Assembly (NCBI RefSeq): GCF_019083805.1
Contig: NZ_JAHRDV010000007.1
Location: forward strand, 1 to 64,000
Reading direction: 5' to 3'
DNA from: Acetobacter estunensis
GTDB lineage: Bacteria > Pseudomonadota > Alphaproteobacteria > Acetobacterales > Acetobacteraceae
Length of the DNA stretch: 64,000 nt
Both the position numbers and the translations under genes were made by a program. The notes under the pieces were generated by a model. The model was not told the origin of the DNA, searched no databases, and was given only the letters and a program-made list of their open reading frames with translations. This document shows, one piece after another, positions 44,220 through 52,926 of the stretch; the first letter of the stretch is position 1, and each line of letters begins with the position of its first letter.

Positions 44220-45062
44220 TCACGCGTCTCCTGATAGACCTCGGCGCAGTGCGCGTCCCTCGGGACTGGTGGCATCGATCAGGCCTTCGCGTAGGAACAG
44301 ATCGATCAGCACGAGATTGACGTTGAACTTGAACTCATCCGTGTCACGCACCAGCCGGACCACTTCCCGGATAGGGAGAAGCAGGAATTCCTCCACCTCG
44401 CCATCGGCGGGAACAGGCTGGAAGCTGTCTGGAAGAACAAGGTCGTAGCAGATGAGTTTGTCGCGTCGGAGGCCTTCAGGGCGTTCCATGCTGTAGCGGA
44501 TGAGCGCCACTTCCCGGGCGTTTTCGCGCACCATGTCAGCGGGAAGACTGGCTTCCTCGGCTGCTTCCTTCTCGATGGCGACAGCGGGTGTCAGACCGGC
44601 GGGAACGCCACCGGCCACCAGATGATCCAGCTTGCCGGGGTCCAGCCGCTTGTCGCGGGCGCGGCGCCCCACCCACAGATGGAGGCCGTCTTCCTTGCGC
44701 ACGAGCCCGTTGAGATGGACCCCCACACCCACGAAGCCCAGCAGCGGCAAAGCGCCACGGTCGATCACGCCCAGCGGGGGTTGCCCGTCCTGTGGCCCCC
44801 AGACGTCGAACAGTTCATCATGGGGGCGATAAAGTCCCTGAGAAGCCAGTATCTCGCCAAGGGATTCGAGGACGGAGGGATTGGGCAGGTCGAAGACGTC
44901 GCCCTTGCGCAGTCCCATTGCATCCAGCGCCGGGACGATTTTCGGGTCCGCAAAGCCTGCAAGCTGACCTGCGATATAGAAAGGGATGCGACGGCCGGGA
45001 AGGCTCGCGTTGTTGCAGGCCTTGATATGGCGCAGGAAACCGTTCTTGTCCGCTTCGGTCAT
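44220..45062 (-). CDS. NUDIX hydrolase, DUF4743/TPK-like
   Basis: NUDIX-fold pyrophosphohydrolase of 280 residues with the extra N-terminal region (about 1-110) seen in the DUF4743 group related to fungal/plant thiamine-pyrophosphokinase-linked NUDIX proteins. The box reads GGVPAGLTP...KEAAEEASL: the first Glu is Leu and the Arg before Glu is Lys, but the EE metal pair is kept, as is usual for this subgroup. LHLWVGRRARDKRLDPGKLDHL precedes it. Members are thought to hydrolyse damaged thiamine diphosphates; not proven here. Confidence 0.85.
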   Translation of the reverse strand: MTEADKNGFLRHIKACNNASLPGRRIPFYIAGQLAGFADPKIVPALDAMGLRKGDVFDLPNPSVLESLGEILASQGLYRPHDELFDVWGPQDGQPPLGVIDRGALPLLGFVGVGVHLNGLVRKEDGLHLWVGRRARDKRLDPGKLDHLVAGGVPAGLTPAVAIEKEAAEEASLPADMVRENAREVALIRYSMERPEGLRRDKLICYDLVLPDSFQPVPADGEVEEFLLLPIREVVRLVRDTDEFKFNVNLVLIDLFLREGLIDATSPEGRALRRGLSGDA

Positions 45063-45265
45063 GACCGTCTCTCAAAATTCGGGAGATATGCCTCTGTGGT
45101 CGTCAGTTGCCGGAGGCTTGTCCGGGCTGCGCGCGTTTCACTCCTACGGGCCGCGGCAAAAGCTGGCAATGGCGAAGGACAGGACGCACCATTACGTCTG
45201 TCGGCCATCTCGATGGTGTGAGGGGCGGGGTTGCAAATCGGGGGCAAGATGCCACATCGGACACG

Positions 45266-47098
45266 ATGAGCTCGCCTCCCGCTTCCGCAGCCCCTCCGGC
45301 TGGCGTCACTTTTTCCCGCCTTCTTCCCTATCTCTGGCCCCGTGACGATCCACGGCTGCGGTGGCGGGTGGTCGGCGTTGCCATGCTGTTGGTGGCGGCC
45401 AAGCTCGCCACGGTGGCCATTCCCTGGCTTTACAGCCGGGTGGTGGATGCACTGTCGCAACCGTCTGGCGTGGCCGCGACACCCATTTTGCTGATCGTGG
45501 GCTATGGTCTCGTGCGCCTGATGGCGGCGGCGTTCAACGAGTTGCGGGATGCGGTGTTCGCGCCGGTGCGGTTCCGGGTGGCGCGCGATGCGGCCATGCG
45601 CAGTTTCCGGCACATGCACGATCTCTCGCTGCGGTTCCATCTCGACCGTCGAACGGGTGGTGTCACCCGCGCCATTGAGCGCGGGACGGAGGCGGTGGAG
45701 ACGTTGCTGCGTATGGCGCTGGTCATCCTGCCGACGATACTGGAAGCGGTGCTGGTCATCGGCCTGATCTGGCGCATGTTCGACTGGCGCTATGCGCTGC
45801 TGATCTTTGGCGCGGTGGCGGCCTATGTGGGGTTCACTTTTGCCTTCACGTCATGGCGAATCGGCATCCGCCGTCGGATGAACGACATCAACAGCGAGGC
45901 GACGGGCAAGGCGCTGGACAGCCTGCTGAATTACGAGACGGTGAAGTATTTCAGCAACGAGATGCATGAGGCCAAACGCTATGGTGAGGCCCAGACCCGC
46001 TACGCTCGGGCAGCGGTCCATACTCAGTATTCTCTGAGTGCGCTTAATTTCGGGCAGGCGGCCATCATCGGTATCGCCCTTACGCTGGTCATGTTGCTGG
46101 CCGGGCACGACGTGGCGGCGGGACGACTGACGGTCGGGCGTTTCGTGCTCATCAACACTTATCTGCTTCAGCTTTATGCGCCGCTGAACTTCTTGGGTTC
46201 GATCTATTCCTCCATCCGCAATTCGCTGGTCGATCTGGAGCATATGCTCGGGTTGCTGGATGAGGCAGTGGAAGTGGCCGATCCTGCTCATCCGTTGCCT
46301 ATCGCGGCCCGTCTGCACGATGCGCCGCCGGTCAGCGTAGAGTTTCGGGATGTGCATTTCGGCTATCGCCGGGATCGTGAGATCCTGCACGGCGTTAGCT
46401 TTACAGTGCCGCCGGGAAAGATGGTGGCCATTGTCGGCCCCACGGGCGCGGGTAAGTCCACGATCAGTCGTTTGCTGTTTCGCTTCTATGACACATGGTC
46501 AGGGCAGATTCTGATCGATGGTCACGATGTGCGTGATTATCGCCAAGCCGATCTGCGTGCGGCCATTGGTGTAGTGCCGCAGGATACGGTGCTGTTCAAC
46601 GACACGATCGGCTACAATATTGCCTATGGTCGTCTGGGTGCGACAGAGGCCGAAATCGAACATGCGGCCCGGCTGGCGCAGGTGCATGATTTCATCATGT
46701 CGCTGCCCGAGGGCTATGCGACGCGAGTGGGTGAGCGTGGTCTGAAGCTTTCTGGGGGAGAGAAGCAGCGTGTGGCGATTGCCCGGACCATTCTGAAAGA
46801 TCCGCGTCTGCTGATTCTCGATGAAGCGACCAGCGCGCTCGACACCCACACCGAACGCGAGATTCAGGCGGCTTTGGGGGCAGTTTCGGCCGAACGTACC
46901 ACGGTCGTGATCGCGCACCGTCTTTCCACGGTGGTCGATGCGGACGAAATACTGGTGCTGGCGGGTGGTCTGGTGCGCGAGCGCGGACGACATGCCGATC
47001 TGGTGGCGCGTGGCGGTCTCTACGCTGCGATGTGGGCAGCGCAGGACGCGGGGCAAATGCCGGATGTTACGGCGGAGTCTGTGGTCCACACGGTCTGA
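45266..47098 (+). CDS. Atm1-type ABC exporter (half-transporter)
   Basis: Homodimeric ABC exporter of 610 residues, Atm1/HMT1 group, which exports glutathione or polysulfide-like thiol compounds and affects Fe-S and heavy-metal handling. A six-helix membrane domain (about 30-320; FRVARDAAMRSFRHMHDLSLRFHLDRRTGG, ALDSLLNYETVKYFSNE, the last an Atm1 hallmark) is followed by an NBD with Walker A GPTGAGKST, signature LSGGEKQRVAIA, Walker B LLILDEATSALD and H-loop IAHRLSTV. ATG 45266 was chosen over the upstream frame. Divergent from the NUDIX gene. Confidence 0.92.
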   Translation: MSSPPASAAPPAGVTFSRLLPYLWPRDDPRLRWRVVGVAMLLVAAKLATVAIPWLYSRVVDALSQPSGVAATPILLIVGYGLVRLMAAAFNELRDAVFAPVRFRVARDAAMRSFRHMHDLSLRFHLDRRTGGVTRAIERGTEAVETLLRMALVILPTILEAVLVIGLIWRMFDWRYALLIFGAVAAYVGFTFAFTSWRIGIRRRMNDINSEATGKALDSLLNYETVKYFSNEMHEAKRYGEAQTRYARAAVHTQYSLSALNFGQAAIIGIALTLVMLLAGHDVAAGRLTVGRFVLINTYLLQLYAPLNFLGSIYSSIRNSLVDLEHMLGLLDEAVEVADPAHPLPIAARLHDAPPVSVEFRDVHFGYRRDREILHGVSFTVPPGKMVAIVGPTGAGKSTISRLLFRFYDTWSGQILIDGHDVRDYRQADLRAAIGVVPQDTVLFNDTIGYNIAYGRLGATEAEIEHAARLAQVHDFIMSLPEGYATRVGERGLKLSGGEKQRVAIARTILKDPRLLILDEATSALDTHTEREIQAALGAVSAERTTVVIAHRLSTVVDADEILVLAGGLVRERGRHADLVARGGLYAAMWAAQDAGQMPDVTAESVVHTV

Positions 47099-47158
47099 AG
47101 TGATTGAAACTAGCACGTTTGTGGAGTCCGCACGTGCTTATGAACAGGGAGAACGGAC

Positions 47159-47443
47159 ATGACTGAGAAGCCTCAAGCCCCGACAGGGGATGCTGGAATG
47201 GACCAGATTTCGGAAGATCTGACCAAGTGCGCGATGGTGATTGAGCATGCGATCGATCATCTTCTGGAAGAGAACCATCCGCCGCTCTCCGTGGCGTCGG
47301 CTCTGCTGGGTGGTTCGTTGGGGTTGCTGTCACGGACGATGGATCGTGAGACAATCCTGCGGATTCTTGACAGTGCCGTGCAGAGTGTCGGCTCGGGAGA
47401 TCTGGAAGACGCAGAGAAAGCCCGTCGCGCCGGAAGTGCCTGA
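47159..47443 (+). CDS. Small acidic protein, function unknown
   Basis: A 94-residue acidic protein: [47 protein letters not shown] then [15 protein letters not shown]. Mostly helical by eye, with one Cys and no signal. Preceded by AGGGAGAACGGAC as ribosome site and 60 bases after the ABC exporter, so possibly cotranscribed. I do not recognise it. Confidence 0.6.
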   Translation: MTEKPQAPTGDAGMDQISEDLTKCAMVIEHAIDHLLEENHPPLSVASALLGGSLGLLSRTMDRETILRILDSAVQSVGSGDLEDAEKARRAGSA

Positions 47444-47524
47444 AAAGCACCTCATCGCAGTCCTTGCATAGTGGAAAACGGCGGCTTGTCAGCCATGCCG
47501 AGCGTGTTTCCTTCCACTGTTTGC

Positions 47525-47553
47525 TTGACGGATGCGGGGGGCTCCGCCATAAG
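47525..47553 (+). promoter_or_regulatory. Promoter of rpmB
   Basis: TTGACG (47525-47530), 17-base spacer, CATAAG (47548-47553), about 75 bases before the L28 ATG. A good sigma-70 type match for a highly expressed gene. Confidence 0.55.
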
Positions 47554-47628
47554 CCGCGCCTGATTGCATGGGATGAACGCCGGGGTGTGCCTCGGCCCTT
47601 TCCTGATTTATTGACCGAGGATAAACCG

Positions 47629-47931
47629 ATGTCCCGCCGTTGCGAGATCACTGGCAAGGGTGTGCTGACGGGCAACAATGTCAGCCACGCCAACAACAAG
47701 TCCCGCCGCCGTTTCCTGCCGAACCTGCAGGAAGCCTCAGTACTTTCTGACATTCTGGGCACGTCCGTGCCTCTGCGTGTCAGCACGCGTGGCCTGCGCA
47801 CGATCGAGCACAACGGTGGTCTCGACGCCTATCTGCTCGGCACGCCGAATCGCAGCCTTACGACTGAATCTCTGGTCCTCAAGCGTCGCATTCAGCGCGC
47901 TCAGGCCAAGAAGCAGGCCGCAACTGCCTGA
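47629..47931 (+). CDS. rpmB: 50S ribosomal protein L28
   Basis: 100-residue large-subunit protein. [34 protein letters not shown] is diagnostic, with [21 protein letters not shown] following. ATG 47629 after a CCGAGGATAA region. An upstream frame of 55 codons from 47464 is non-coding. It stands alone, without rpmG next to it, and fusA follows 196 bases later. Confidence 0.96.
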   Translation: MSRRCEITGKGVLTGNNVSHANNKSRRRFLPNLQEASVLSDILGTSVPLRVSTRGLRTIEHNGGLDAYLLGTPNRSLTTESLVLKRRIQRAQAKKQAATA

Positions 47932-48037
47932 TATTCCGCCGGCTCAAATAGCGCCGGCATCCTGATCGCTCCTGCGCAAGCAGGGAAAGACGACGGCACA
48001 ATATCCCGCTTTCCGCTCTGCCGGAGATAACGGGAAA

Positions 48038-48071
48038 GGGGCGCGGGGAGAGGTTTCTCCTGTCGCGCCCC
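48038..48071 (+). other. Stem-loop in the fusA leader
   Basis: GGGGCGCG pairs with CGCGCCCC; inside, GGAGA pairs with TCTCC with a four-base loop. No T tract follows, so it may be an mRNA leader structure or the end of rpmB transcription. Confidence 0.4.
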
Positions 48072-48127
48072 GTGTGTCTTTCGCCTCAGACCGTTTCCTG
48101 GCCTTGGCCGTTTTCCGGAGAAGCCCC

Positions 48128-50212
48128 GTGTCCGCCCAGTCCGACCTTTCAAAGATCCGTAATATCGGGATTACCGCGCATATCGACGCGGGCAAGACCA
48201 CGACGACCGAGCGCATTCTGTACTACACGGGCGTGTCCCATAAGATCGGCGAGGTCCACGAGGGCAACACCACCACCGATTACATGGCCCAGGAGCGTGA
48301 GCGCGGCATCACCATCACCTCCGCCGCCGTGACATGCGTGTGGGACGATCACCGCATCAACATCATCGACACCCCGGGCCACATCGACTTCAACATCGAA
48401 GTAAACCGTTCGCTCCGCGTGCTCGATGGCGCCATCTTCATCATCGAAGGTGTGGCTGGTGTGCAGCCGCAGTCCGAGACGAACTGGCGTCTGGCGGATC
48501 GTTACAATGTTCCCCGCATCATCTTCATCAACAAGCTCGATCGCACGGGCGCTGATTTCTACTATGCCTTCAGCACGCTGAAGGAGAAGCTCGACATCGT
48601 GGCGATTCCGCTTCAGCTGCCGATCGGTGCTGAAGAGAACTTTGTCGGTGTAGTCGATCTGGTCGAAATGAAGGCCATCGTCTGGGAAGGCGGTGAACTG
48701 GGCGCCAAGTTCCACGATGAAGAAATTCCGGCTGATCTGAAGGAAAAGGCTGCCGAGGCCCGTCAGAACCTGCTCGATACCGCTCTGGCCGTCGATGATG
48801 CCGCCATGGAAGAGTATTTCGAGAAGGGTGATGTTTCCGTCGAAACCCTGAAGAAGTGCATCAAGAAGGGCACGCTGTCCGGTGAGTTCCGTCCGGTTCT
48901 GTGTGGCACCGCGTTCAAGAACAAGGGCGTGCAGCCGCTGCTCGACGCCGTTGTCGACTATCTGCCGGCTCCGAACGATGTCGAAGGCATTCGTTGCGCT
49001 CCGCCGGAAGGTGAGGAAGAATCCGATGCAAAGGATCTGCCGATCATCCCGGTTGACCCGAATGGCAAGTTCGCTGGTCTGGCCTTCAAGATCATCAACG
49101 ACAAATATGGCACACTGACCTTCGTGCGCGTTTATCGTGGCGTGCTGAAGACCGGTGACACCATCCTCAACACCACCAAGGGTCACAAGGAGCGCATCGG
49201 CCGCATCTATCAGATGCACGCCGACAAGCGTGAGGAACTGACCGAGGTGCATGCTGGTGATATTGCCGCGTTCGTGGGTCTGAAGGACACGCAGACGGGT
49301 GACACGCTGGCTGATCCGGCTGATCCGGTGGTTCTGGAGCGTATGAGCTTCCCGGTTCCGGTTATCGATCTGTCGGTCGAGCCGAAGACCAAGGACGCCG
49401 TCGAGAAGATGACGCTGGCTCTGCAGAAGCTGGCGGGTGAAGATCCTTCGCTTCGTCTGAAGACCGATCAGGAAACGGGCCAGACCATTCTGTCGGGTAT
49501 GGGCGAACTGCATCTCGACATCATCGTTGACCGTCTGCGCCGCGAATATGGTGTGGACGCCAATGTCGGTGCTCCGCAGGTGGCTTATCGCGAGACGATC
49601 ACCAAGACGCACGTCGAGACCTATACCCACAAGAAGCAGTCGGGTGGTTCGGGTCAATTCGCCGAGGTGAAGATCGAATTCGCGCCGCATGATGGTGAGA
49701 TCGAGTTCGCGAACAAGGTCGTCGGTGGAACGGTGCCGAAGGAATACATTCCGGCGGTGGAAAAGGGCATTCGTGTGCAGGCTTCCAGCGGTGTGCTGGC
49801 AGGCTTCCCGACTGTGGACTTCAAGTTCACGCTGCTTGACGGCAAGTACCATGACGTTGACTCGTCCGCCCTGGCGTTCGAAATCGCGGCCAAGGCCTGC
49901 TTCCGTGAAGGCATGAAGAACGCCGGTCCGGTGATTCTTGAGCCGATCATGGATGTTGAAGTGACCACACCGAACGATCACGTTGGTGACGTGGTGGGCG
50001 ATCTAAACCGTCGTCGCGGCATGATCCAGAGCCAGGAGACGTCTGGCTCCACGGTCATGGTGCGTGCTCAGGTACCGTTGAAGGAGATGTTCGGCTACAT
50101 CTCGCATCTGCGTTCGATGACGAAGGGGCGTGCATCGTTCACGATGCAGTTCCATCATTACGATCCGGTTCCGCGTAATGTGGCGGAAGAGATCATGGCG
50201 AAGTCTGCCTGA
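48128..50212 (+). CDS. fusA: Elongation factor G
   Basis: GTPase that translocates mRNA-tRNA on the ribosome; 694 residues, full length. GTPase motifs: [15 protein letters not shown], the switch I region [26 protein letters not shown]. Later domains: [58 protein letters not shown] and [16 protein letters not shown] C-terminus. Codon choice (CTG, GGT, CGT, AAG) is strongly biased, consistent with the main EF-G. Start GTG 48128 with GGAGAAG ahead; a GTG at 48074 is less likely. Unusual in standing apart from rpsL-rpsG-tuf. Confidence 0.95.
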   Translation: MSAQSDLSKIRNIGITAHIDAGKTTTTERILYYTGVSHKIGEVHEGNTTTDYMAQERERGITITSAAVTCVWDDHRINIIDTPGHIDFNIEVNRSLRVLDGAIFIIEGVAGVQPQSETNWRLADRYNVPRIIFINKLDRTGADFYYAFSTLKEKLDIVAIPLQLPIGAEENFVGVVDLVEMKAIVWEGGELGAKFHDEEIPADLKEKAAEARQNLLDTALAVDDAAMEEYFEKGDVSVETLKKCIKKGTLSGEFRPVLCGTAFKNKGVQPLLDAVVDYLPAPNDVEGIRCAPPEGEEESDAKDLPIIPVDPNGKFAGLAFKIINDKYGTLTFVRVYRGVLKTGDTILNTTKGHKERIGRIYQMHADKREELTEVHAGDIAAFVGLKDTQTGDTLADPADPVVLERMSFPVPVIDLSVEPKTKDAVEKMTLALQKLAGEDPSLRLKTDQETGQTILSGMGELHLDIIVDRLRREYGVDANVGAPQVAYRETITKTHVETYTHKKQSGGSGQFAEVKIEFAPHDGEIEFANKVVGGTVPKEYIPAVEKGIRVQASSGVLAGFPTVDFKFTLLDGKYHDVDSSALAFEIAAKACFREGMKNAGPVILEPIMDVEVTTPNDHVGDVVGDLNRRRGMIQSQETSGSTVMVRAQVPLKEMFGYISHLRSMTKGRASFTMQFHHYDPVPRNVAEEIMAKSA

Positions 50213-50236
50213 TCTATTTTACCTGCTGAAGTTCTT

Positions 50237-50270
50237 GAAAAGGCCGTCCTGTAAGGGGCGGCCTTTTCTT
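50237..50270 (+). terminator. Rho-independent terminator of fusA
   Basis: GAAAAGGCCG pairs with CGGCCTTTTC over 10 bases with a 12-base loop, T-rich 3' side. Located 25 bases after the stop codon. Confidence 0.85.
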
Positions 50271-50489
50271 GTGGTGGAAGAGGAATTGAATTTCCATATT
50301 GCGAAGGTCGCAGGCAGATATTTTACGATGTGAGTTGTTGTATCGAATTGTAATAATAAATATAAAATTAATAATTGTATAGGTAGAATTACATACGTAT
50401 TGGCGAGGGTCTTTATTGGACGGCACCTCTCATGTGTAGAACTCGCTCAAGAAATACGTTTTGTTCCCTTTTTCCGAGACAAATGCCGA

Positions 50490-51908
50490 GTGAGTAAAGT
50501 CAGGAAAATCTTTCGGCGTTTCTGCAAAGACAACGATGGAAGTATTGTCGTGATGGCAGCTCTTTCCATCGTTCCTGTCATGATCGGTATAGCTGTCGCA
50601 GTGGATCTCGGTTCTCTGGTGACGGCACGCTCTCACCTCCAGTCCCTTGCTGATGCGGCGTCTCTTCAGGCGACGAAAGCGGCCAACGATTATCTCGTTT
50701 CCAACCCCGGAACTTCCAGTGTGACAGGGGCACTCGCGGCGGCGCAGACTGCGGCTCAGGCTTCTGTCACAGCGAACGCCGCTGAGAGCGGTATTTCTCC
50801 AGCACCCGTTCCGAGTGTCACGTACAAGTCTCTGACATCCTATTCGGGTAGTGTCACAGTCTCACTTTCGGAGACATCTCCCTCATATTTCAGCGGTCTC
50901 ATTTCGTCTGGAAATACCACTATTTCCGTGACATCCACGGCAACGATGGCGGAAGGTAATTCCTATATTCAGGTGCTTTTCGTTGTCGATATTTCCAATT
51001 CGATGGGCGTGGGAGGAACGACAGCGGATATTACGGCATTAGAAAACGGTAGCGGTCAGTGTGCGTTTGCCTGTCATGATCCTTCCGGCTATTCCGCAGC
51101 GACGAATTCCTGCAATCCGAGTTCTGCGTCATCGACGTCCCAAAGACATTCTCATGCTTCCACTTTACCGTCCTGCGACACCCGCACGACGGCGAAGGCA
51201 GAAGGCATAAATCTGAAAATCGATTACGTAAATCAGGCTGTACAGACCTTTATTTCCGAGCTTCAATCTTATGCACAGGATGACCGTACCCATATCACAG
51301 TAGGTATCGACACATTCGGAACGAATTTCACACAGGTATTGGCGCCGTCCACCGATCTAAATAATGCGGCAACGGTTGCGGCGGCCATCGATCTGGAGGA
51401 CGCAACACCATTGGCAAACGCCAATGACAATCCCAACCAGGGAAGCACGAATTATAGCGTCTACAATTATGGTTACACCAAAACCAGTGTGGCTCTTCAG
51501 CAGGTTCTTTCGGGACTTTCTAACGTCGGGGACGGCTCATCGGCCAGCAGCATGAAGACCTATATCATTTTCCTCTCCGATGGAGCGGAGGATATATTCG
51601 GATCTACAGCCTGGCATCGCATCGTGGATGTGAATTACAGCACATTATGTTCGCAGTTAAAAAGCGGGAATGTCAGAGTTTTTTCCATATGGGCGCCGTA
51701 TTACGCCATTCCGGGCGACAGCCAATACCAGGCTCTTGTTGAGCCTTTTGCTGGAACTGGAAGTGGCAGCATGCAGGGAACAATGGAGGCTTGCGCCACG
51801 AGTTCTGCGGATTACTTCGAGGCGAACGACGGCCCTGCGATCCAGCAGGCTTTTTCCACGACTTTCGATTCGATCATCAGCGATAGCGCATTGCATCTGA
51901 CTCAATAG
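50490..51908 (+). CDS. TadG-like pilus-assembly protein with von Willebrand A domain
   Basis: A 472-residue protein. The N-terminus KDNDGSIVVMAALSIVPVMIGIAVAVDL is the single membrane segment with the leading Gly-Ser typical of TadE/TadG proteins of Flp-type pili. Then comes a Ser/Thr/Ala-rich stretch and a vWA domain with MIDAS VVDISNSMGVGG, VGIDTFGTNF and FLSDGAEDIF. Six or more Cys outside the domain may form disulfides. Start: GTG 50490 (VSKVRKIFRR) fits best; a TTG at 50400 adds 30 residues. No tad/cpa genes are near, so it is an orphan. Confidence 0.8.
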   Translation: MSKVRKIFRRFCKDNDGSIVVMAALSIVPVMIGIAVAVDLGSLVTARSHLQSLADAASLQATKAANDYLVSNPGTSSVTGALAAAQTAAQASVTANAAESGISPAPVPSVTYKSLTSYSGSVTVSLSETSPSYFSGLISSGNTTISVTSTATMAEGNSYIQVLFVVDISNSMGVGGTTADITALENGSGQCAFACHDPSGYSAATNSCNPSSASSTSQRHSHASTLPSCDTRTTAKAEGINLKIDYVNQAVQTFISELQSYAQDDRTHITVGIDTFGTNFTQVLAPSTDLNNAATVAAAIDLEDATPLANANDNPNQGSTNYSVYNYGYTKTSVALQQVLSGLSNVGDGSSASSMKTYIIFLSDGAEDIFGSTAWHRIVDVNYSTLCSQLKSGNVRVFSIWAPYYAIPGDSQYQALVEPFAGTGSGSMQGTMEACATSSADYFEANDGPAIQQAFSTTFDSIISDSALHLTQ

Positions 51909-51919
51909 AGACAGGATCG

Positions 51920-52810
51920 TCAGGGCGGAGGAGGTGTTCGGCCACCACCAAGTGTAGAACCCAGTGAAGCGATCACGATAGCCGCAATGCCCAGCCAACT
52001 TGCCAGAGGCAGATGCTCGTTGAGAAACGTCATGCCCATGATTGCGCCAATGGCGGGTTCGGCACTGGTGAGGATGCTGAATTGTCGGGTGGAGAGACGC
52101 CGGAGTGCACACATTTCGAGAGAATAGGGAATGGCACTTGAGAGGGCTGCGAGAATAAGCGCGGGAAGAAGAAGGGCGGGGGTAAAGAGAGCTGTTGCTG
52201 TGCGCGTCGCCGCCATGGGGAAAACGGCAGCGGCGCCGACAATCATGCCAAGCGCCGGAGCCTCCGATCCGCAGATATGTCCGGCTTTTCGGCCTGTGAC
52301 GATATACGCGGCCCAAAAGACGCCTGCGCTCAGTGCAAAGAGGATGCCGCGCAGGTCCATATGCGTTTGCGTGATGATATCGCCTGAATGCAGCGGGACC
52401 AGAAGGCCAAGACCCATAGCGGCACAGGCCACCCACAAAAGATCGTTCCAGTGTCGGGAACTGAGCAGCGCGAGGGTCAACGGTCCGAGGAACTCCAAGG
52501 CAATACCGACACCCAGTGGGATGCGTTCGATGGCAAGATAGAAGCAGAGATTCATGAAACCCAAAGACAGGCCATAGGGAAGCGCCGCGCCCAGTTTCCG
52601 CATGGACAGACGGATGCGCCAGATACGCATCGAGACAGCCAGCATGAGGGCCGCGAACGACAGACGAAGCGAGGTCGTGCTGGTTGCGCCGATCAGTGGG
52701 AACAGAGAACGGGCAAAAATAACGCCGGTCGTGATGGAAACCATCGACAGCAGGACAGCACCCATGGGGAGGATTTCGGAAGGAGCAGTGTGGGAAGAGG
52801 TGCGGTCCAT
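51920..52810 (-). CDS. EamA-family exporter (RhtA-like)
   Basis: Inner-membrane drug/metabolite transporter of 296 residues with ten hydrophobic segments in two EamA halves. FYLAIERIPLGVGIALEFLGPL and IPYSLEMCALRRLSTRQFSILTSAEPAIGA are characteristic of the RhtA threonine/homoserine exporter group. ATG 52810 (MDRTSSH) is used; ATG 52831 is in frame. Its substrate is a guess from similarity. Confidence 0.82.
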   Translation of the reverse strand: MDRTSSHTAPSEILPMGAVLLSMVSITTGVIFARSLFPLIGATSTTSLRLSFAALMLAVSMRIWRIRLSMRKLGAALPYGLSLGFMNLCFYLAIERIPLGVGIALEFLGPLTLALLSSRHWNDLLWVACAAMGLGLLVPLHSGDIITQTHMDLRGILFALSAGVFWAAYIVTGRKAGHICGSEAPALGMIVGAAAVFPMAATRTATALFTPALLLPALILAALSSAIPYSLEMCALRRLSTRQFSILTSAEPAIGAIMGMTFLNEHLPLASWLGIAAIVIASLGSTLGGGRTPPPP

Positions 52811-52926
52811 GACTCGTGGCCTGTGTGGCAATGAGGGACCGCACCCTAAGGGAGGAGAGCCACGATGAGGACTGTTTTCCTTGTCTTTTGTGAATGTTTC
52901 TTGGGCTTTGAGTCAGGAATGTCACT

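Noticed and set aside
48149-49981. 610-codon minus-strand frame opposite fusA
   Set aside because: It is the complement of a highly codon-biased gene, which often leaves antisense frames open. No domain or ribosome site.
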